A stretch of DNA of 8,769 bases from JAGXLC01 sp046545795 (GTDB lineage Bacteria > Bacteroidota > Bacteroidia > Bacteroidales > UBA12077): positions 1 through 8,769 of the forward strand of contig JBKGZD010000107.1 in assembly GCA_046545795.1 (NCBI GenBank). The letters are read 5' to 3'. Under the pieces are notes generated by a model that made no database searches, was not told the DNA's origin, and worked only from the letters and a program-made list of their open reading frames with translations. A program made the position numbers and the translations under genes. Positions 6,766 through 8,769 of this stretch are shown here, in pieces; within the stretch, counting starts at the first letter, position 1; each line of letters opens with the position of its first letter.

Positions 6766-7875
6766 ATGGTTAAAAACTATCTTATAATTATATTTTCCAT
6801 TTTAATTCCGTCCTTTATTTCAGCCCAGGAGAATGCATCCTCTCCGCTTTTTAAGATAGATGGCATTGAAGCTTATTACAATAATGGTATGGTAATGCCT
6901 CATAATGAAACCATTGATTTTTTAACCAAAGATTATATTCACTCGTATTCGGTAAATTTCTTTTACAATACCAGTGGTGAAAAACTCTGGCACAAAATGT
7001 ATAACCAACCCCAAATAGGATGGGGATATTCTTACAGTAATCTTGGAAACAGGGAAATATTCGGGAAGGCTCATTCTGTATACCCGTTTTTCGAAGCTCC
7101 CCTGTTCACTTTGCCGGATAAATTACAAATTAATTATCGCCTGGCCTTCGGAGTATCATACATAACTAAAAAATTCAATATTGATCATAACTACGATAAT
7201 ATCGCAATCGGTTCCCACGGGAATATTTATTTTAACCTGATGCTGAATGCAACATTAAAATTGACTGAAAAGTACCATATTCTCAGCGGAACCGGCCTGA
7301 CACACTTTTCAAATGGCAAGCTGAAAGCCCCTAATAAAGGCATTAATACACTTACTGGCTCACTGGGCATAAGAAAGTACCTAAATTATAATGAATACAA
7401 GAAAAAGCCAAAAATTGATGTCCCGGAAGTTAAGAACAAGAACAGATTTTCAATAATATGGTCACACGGAACCACAAAATATAACAGGCTGATTGATAAA
7501 TCTTTTTATATTTCCTCACTTAACCTGAGTTATGAACGACAGTATAAACATTGGGCACAATATGGGTTTGGCCTGGATGCATTCTATAATGGATCTTTAA
7601 AGATTAAAATTGAAAACTACCCCGACCAAAACTACAGCAATGAAGCCCTTTATAGAATGGGAGTTCATGTTTCTCACGACTTCATTGCAGGCAATGTAGC
7701 ACTTTCTCTTCAACTCGGGCGTTACCTGTACAATAAACGCTTTTTTATCTCAGATTTCTATAATCGCATTGGAATAAAATATTATTTTTCAGAACATTGG
7801 CTCGCAAACGTATCGTTAAAATCGCATTATGCCAATGCAGAATTCATTGAATTTGGATTAGGATATTATTTGTAA
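6766..7875 (+). CDS. PagL-like lipid A deacylase family outer-membrane protein (annotated as acyloxyacyl hydrolase)
   Basis: A 369-residue predicted outer-membrane beta-barrel. Residues 1-20 are a signal peptide with likely cleavage at ISA|QE. The rest is alternating aromatic/polar strands and ends in GLGYYL, a typical barrel terminus. Residues 179-194 (THFSNGKLKAPNKGIN) match the active-site region of PagL, which removes the 3-O-acyl chain of lipid A. H180 and S182 match the catalytic His and Ser, but the position of the catalytic Glu is Asn194. The protein is about twice the length of PagL. After a Lys/Pro-rich linker (about 208-228) a second barrel-like half ends with FYNRIG and SHYANAEFIE (353-362), which again resembles PagL with Ala356 for Ser and Glu362 kept. 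Lipid A remodelling is likely but not certain; a purely structural barrel is possible. Acyloxyacyl hydrolase is a misleading database name: the resemblance is to PagL, not the animal enzyme. Confidence 0.82.
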   Translation: MVKNYLIIIFSILIPSFISAQENASSPLFKIDGIEAYYNNGMVMPHNETIDFLTKDYIHSYSVNFFYNTSGEKLWHKMYNQPQIGWGYSYSNLGNREIFGKAHSVYPFFEAPLFTLPDKLQINYRLAFGVSYITKKFNIDHNYDNIAIGSHGNIYFNLMLNATLKLTEKYHILSGTGLTHFSNGKLKAPNKGINTLTGSLGIRKYLNYNEYKKKPKIDVPEVKNKNRFSIIWSHGTTKYNRLIDKSFYISSLNLSYERQYKHWAQYGFGLDAFYNGSLKIKIENYPDQNYSNEALYRMGVHVSHDFIAGNVALSLQLGRYLYNKRFFISDFYNRIGIKYYFSEHWLANVSLKSHYANAEFIEFGLGYYL

Positions 7876-7892
7876 GAAAACAAACAGAATGC

Positions 7893-8627
7893 ATGAAAAA
7901 ATTACTGTTCATATTCACTATTCTTTCAATATTTAATACCTCCTGTACGGAATGGGATTTTTACAAGGATACTGAAAGAACCACAAAAGAGACTGAAGAA
8001 TTATCTTCCTTCAAGAAGATTTTATTAGATGGCCTATTCATTGTTGACATTTACCAAGACTACGAAAATAAAGTAGTCCTTCATGGAACGGCAGATCAGC
8101 TGGAAAACATTAACATTGAAATCAACGATCAAACGCTTCATATTACCTGTCCACCCACAAGACAGTGGAAATCAGATTATCAAAAAGTACAACTAGAATT
8201 ACATGTTGGAACTATAACCCAGATAGAAAACAGGCAGCCGGTGTCGATATCAGCAAAAGACACGTTAAAAGGAGACAAGTTAAGGGTCCTGATGTTAGGC
8301 GAGCTCAATGAATTAAACTTACTGACAGATTGCAAACACCTGTATTTCAGAAATTCACTAACTTCAACCGGGAATATTACAATAAGAGGCAAATCACAAT
8401 CCTCACAAATAGCAATAGAAGGTACCACACACTTAAATGCAAAAGAATTTATCACCCGGGAAATGTTTATAATCCAATATTCAACAGCCGATTCATACAT
8501 TTATGCAGAAAAAGAACTTAAAGTTATGTCCCATGGTACAGGAGATGTATATTACATGGGGAATCCACAAAAAATAACAACAACCTTGAAGTCTTCAGGG
8601 AAAGTTTTCCCATACGACAATAACTAA
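7893..8627 (+). CDS. DUF2807 (head GIN domain) lipoprotein
   Basis: A 244-residue exported protein of unknown molecular function. MKKLLFIFTILSIFNTSC forms a lipoprotein signal with Cys18 as the lipidated residue; Asn at -3 is unusual but tolerated in this phylum. The segment from about 39 (SFKKILLDGLFIVDIYQ) starts the DUF2807 fold. From about 115 to 225 there are repeated short strand-turn units with Ser, Thr, Asn and Gly at turns, and GTGDVYYMGNP near 216-226, as expected of the right-handed beta-helix in this family. The database name putative auto-transporter adhesin has little experimental support, and no autotransporter barrel is present here. It follows the PagL-like gene by 17 bases on the same strand, so the two are probably co-transcribed envelope proteins. 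The 3' end overlaps a convergent ORF by 33 bases. Confidence 0.85.
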   Translation: MKKLLFIFTILSIFNTSCTEWDFYKDTERTTKETEELSSFKKILLDGLFIVDIYQDYENKVVLHGTADQLENINIEINDQTLHITCPPTRQWKSDYQKVQLELHVGTITQIENRQPVSISAKDTLKGDKLRVLMLGELNELNLLTDCKHLYFRNSLTSTGNITIRGKSQSSQIAIEGTTHLNAKEFITREMFIIQYSTADSYIYAEKELKVMSHGTGDVYYMGNPQKITTTLKSSGKVFPYDNN

Positions 8628-8769
8628 AACAGGAAAAACCATTTCATTTACCTTAATTGTTTTCCCAACAAAACCATTTATATTTTCCGGAGGAAGAAAA
8701 TATATTCTACTTTTAATATAATCATCAGTTTTTTTATCAAGATTTATGGTTTGTGTAATTCCTTTTTCC
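8595..8769 (-). CDS. C-terminal part of an unrecognised protein, cut by the window edge
   Basis: One minus-strand frame stays open from the right edge (first complete codon at 8768) for 57 codons, then stops with TGA at 8597-8595. The other two frames on this strand close within 11 codons. The translation has a mixed, protein-like composition: RIYFLPPENINGFVGKTIKV is followed by a hydrophobic run, FPVLVIVVWENFP, at the very end. I do not recognise the family. The start lies outside the window. The stop is inside the 3' end of the DUF2807 gene, so the genes converge with a 33-base overlap. A chance open frame remains possible because only 57 codons are visible in AT-rich DNA. Confidence 0.5.
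   Translation of the reverse strand, partial: EKGITQTINLDKKTDDYIKSRIYFLPPENINGFVGKTIKVNEMVFPVLVIVVWENFP

Noticed and set aside
8598..8611. GGGAAAGTTTTCCC as a bidirectional terminator for the convergent genes
   Set aside because: The loop would be only two bases, it lies inside both coding regions, and neither strand has a T-run after it. A second weak pairing (8632-8639 with 8659-8665) has a bulge and a long loop.
7893..8627. Reading the DUF2807 protein as an autotransporter adhesin
   Set aside because: That is only the family's database label. The protein has a lipoprotein signal and no autotransporter barrel or passenger architecture.

Overview
The window looks like a chromosomal segment of a member of the Bacteroidota. 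Four things point there: a gldF-gldG gliding-type ABC transporter pair, a dnaN that sits away from dnaA, AT-rich intergenic DNA with almost no Shine-Dalgarno sequences, and two good matches to the Bacteroidota -7 promoter element TAnnTTTG. I cannot fix the genus. There are nine coding regions: eight complete, and one cut by the right edge.

Left and middle (2-6397) is a co-directional minus-strand block. In transcription order it reads gldF (ABC-2 permease), gldG (auxiliary membrane protein), a DUF4340 membrane-anchored protein, dnaN (sliding clamp), a DEDDh 3'-5' exonuclease with an ExoX-like C-terminal domain, and a FAHD1-like fumarylacetoacetate hydrolase family enzyme. The first three are packed within 7-15 bases of each other and look like one transporter operon; its ATPase is not in the window. 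dnaN follows after 88 bases and ends at a probable intrinsic terminator. The exonuclease therefore probably has its own start signals, and two perfect inverted repeats lie in its leader.

Right (6398-8769) begins with a 368-base divergent intergenic region carrying one -7 element in each direction. On the plus strand follows a two-gene envelope unit: a large PagL-like outer-membrane beta-barrel (annotated in such genomes as acyloxyacyl hydrolase) and a DUF2807 (head GIN) lipoprotein 17 bases downstream. A partial minus-strand ORF enters from the right edge and overlaps the 3' end of the lipoprotein gene tail to tail.

Most of this is ordinary core-genome content. I see no mobile element, CRISPR array, tRNA or rRNA. 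The most interesting signal is in the PagL-like protein. Its N-terminal half has the catalytic His-x-Ser but an Asn where PagL has its Glu. Its last 16 residues resemble a second PagL active-site strand pair that keeps His and Glu but has Ala for Ser. This suggests a duplicated barrel with a split or rebuilt triad. Other points of note are an acidic tail on the sliding clamp next to its partner-binding pocket, and a clamp-binding-like hexapeptide in the neighbouring exonuclease.
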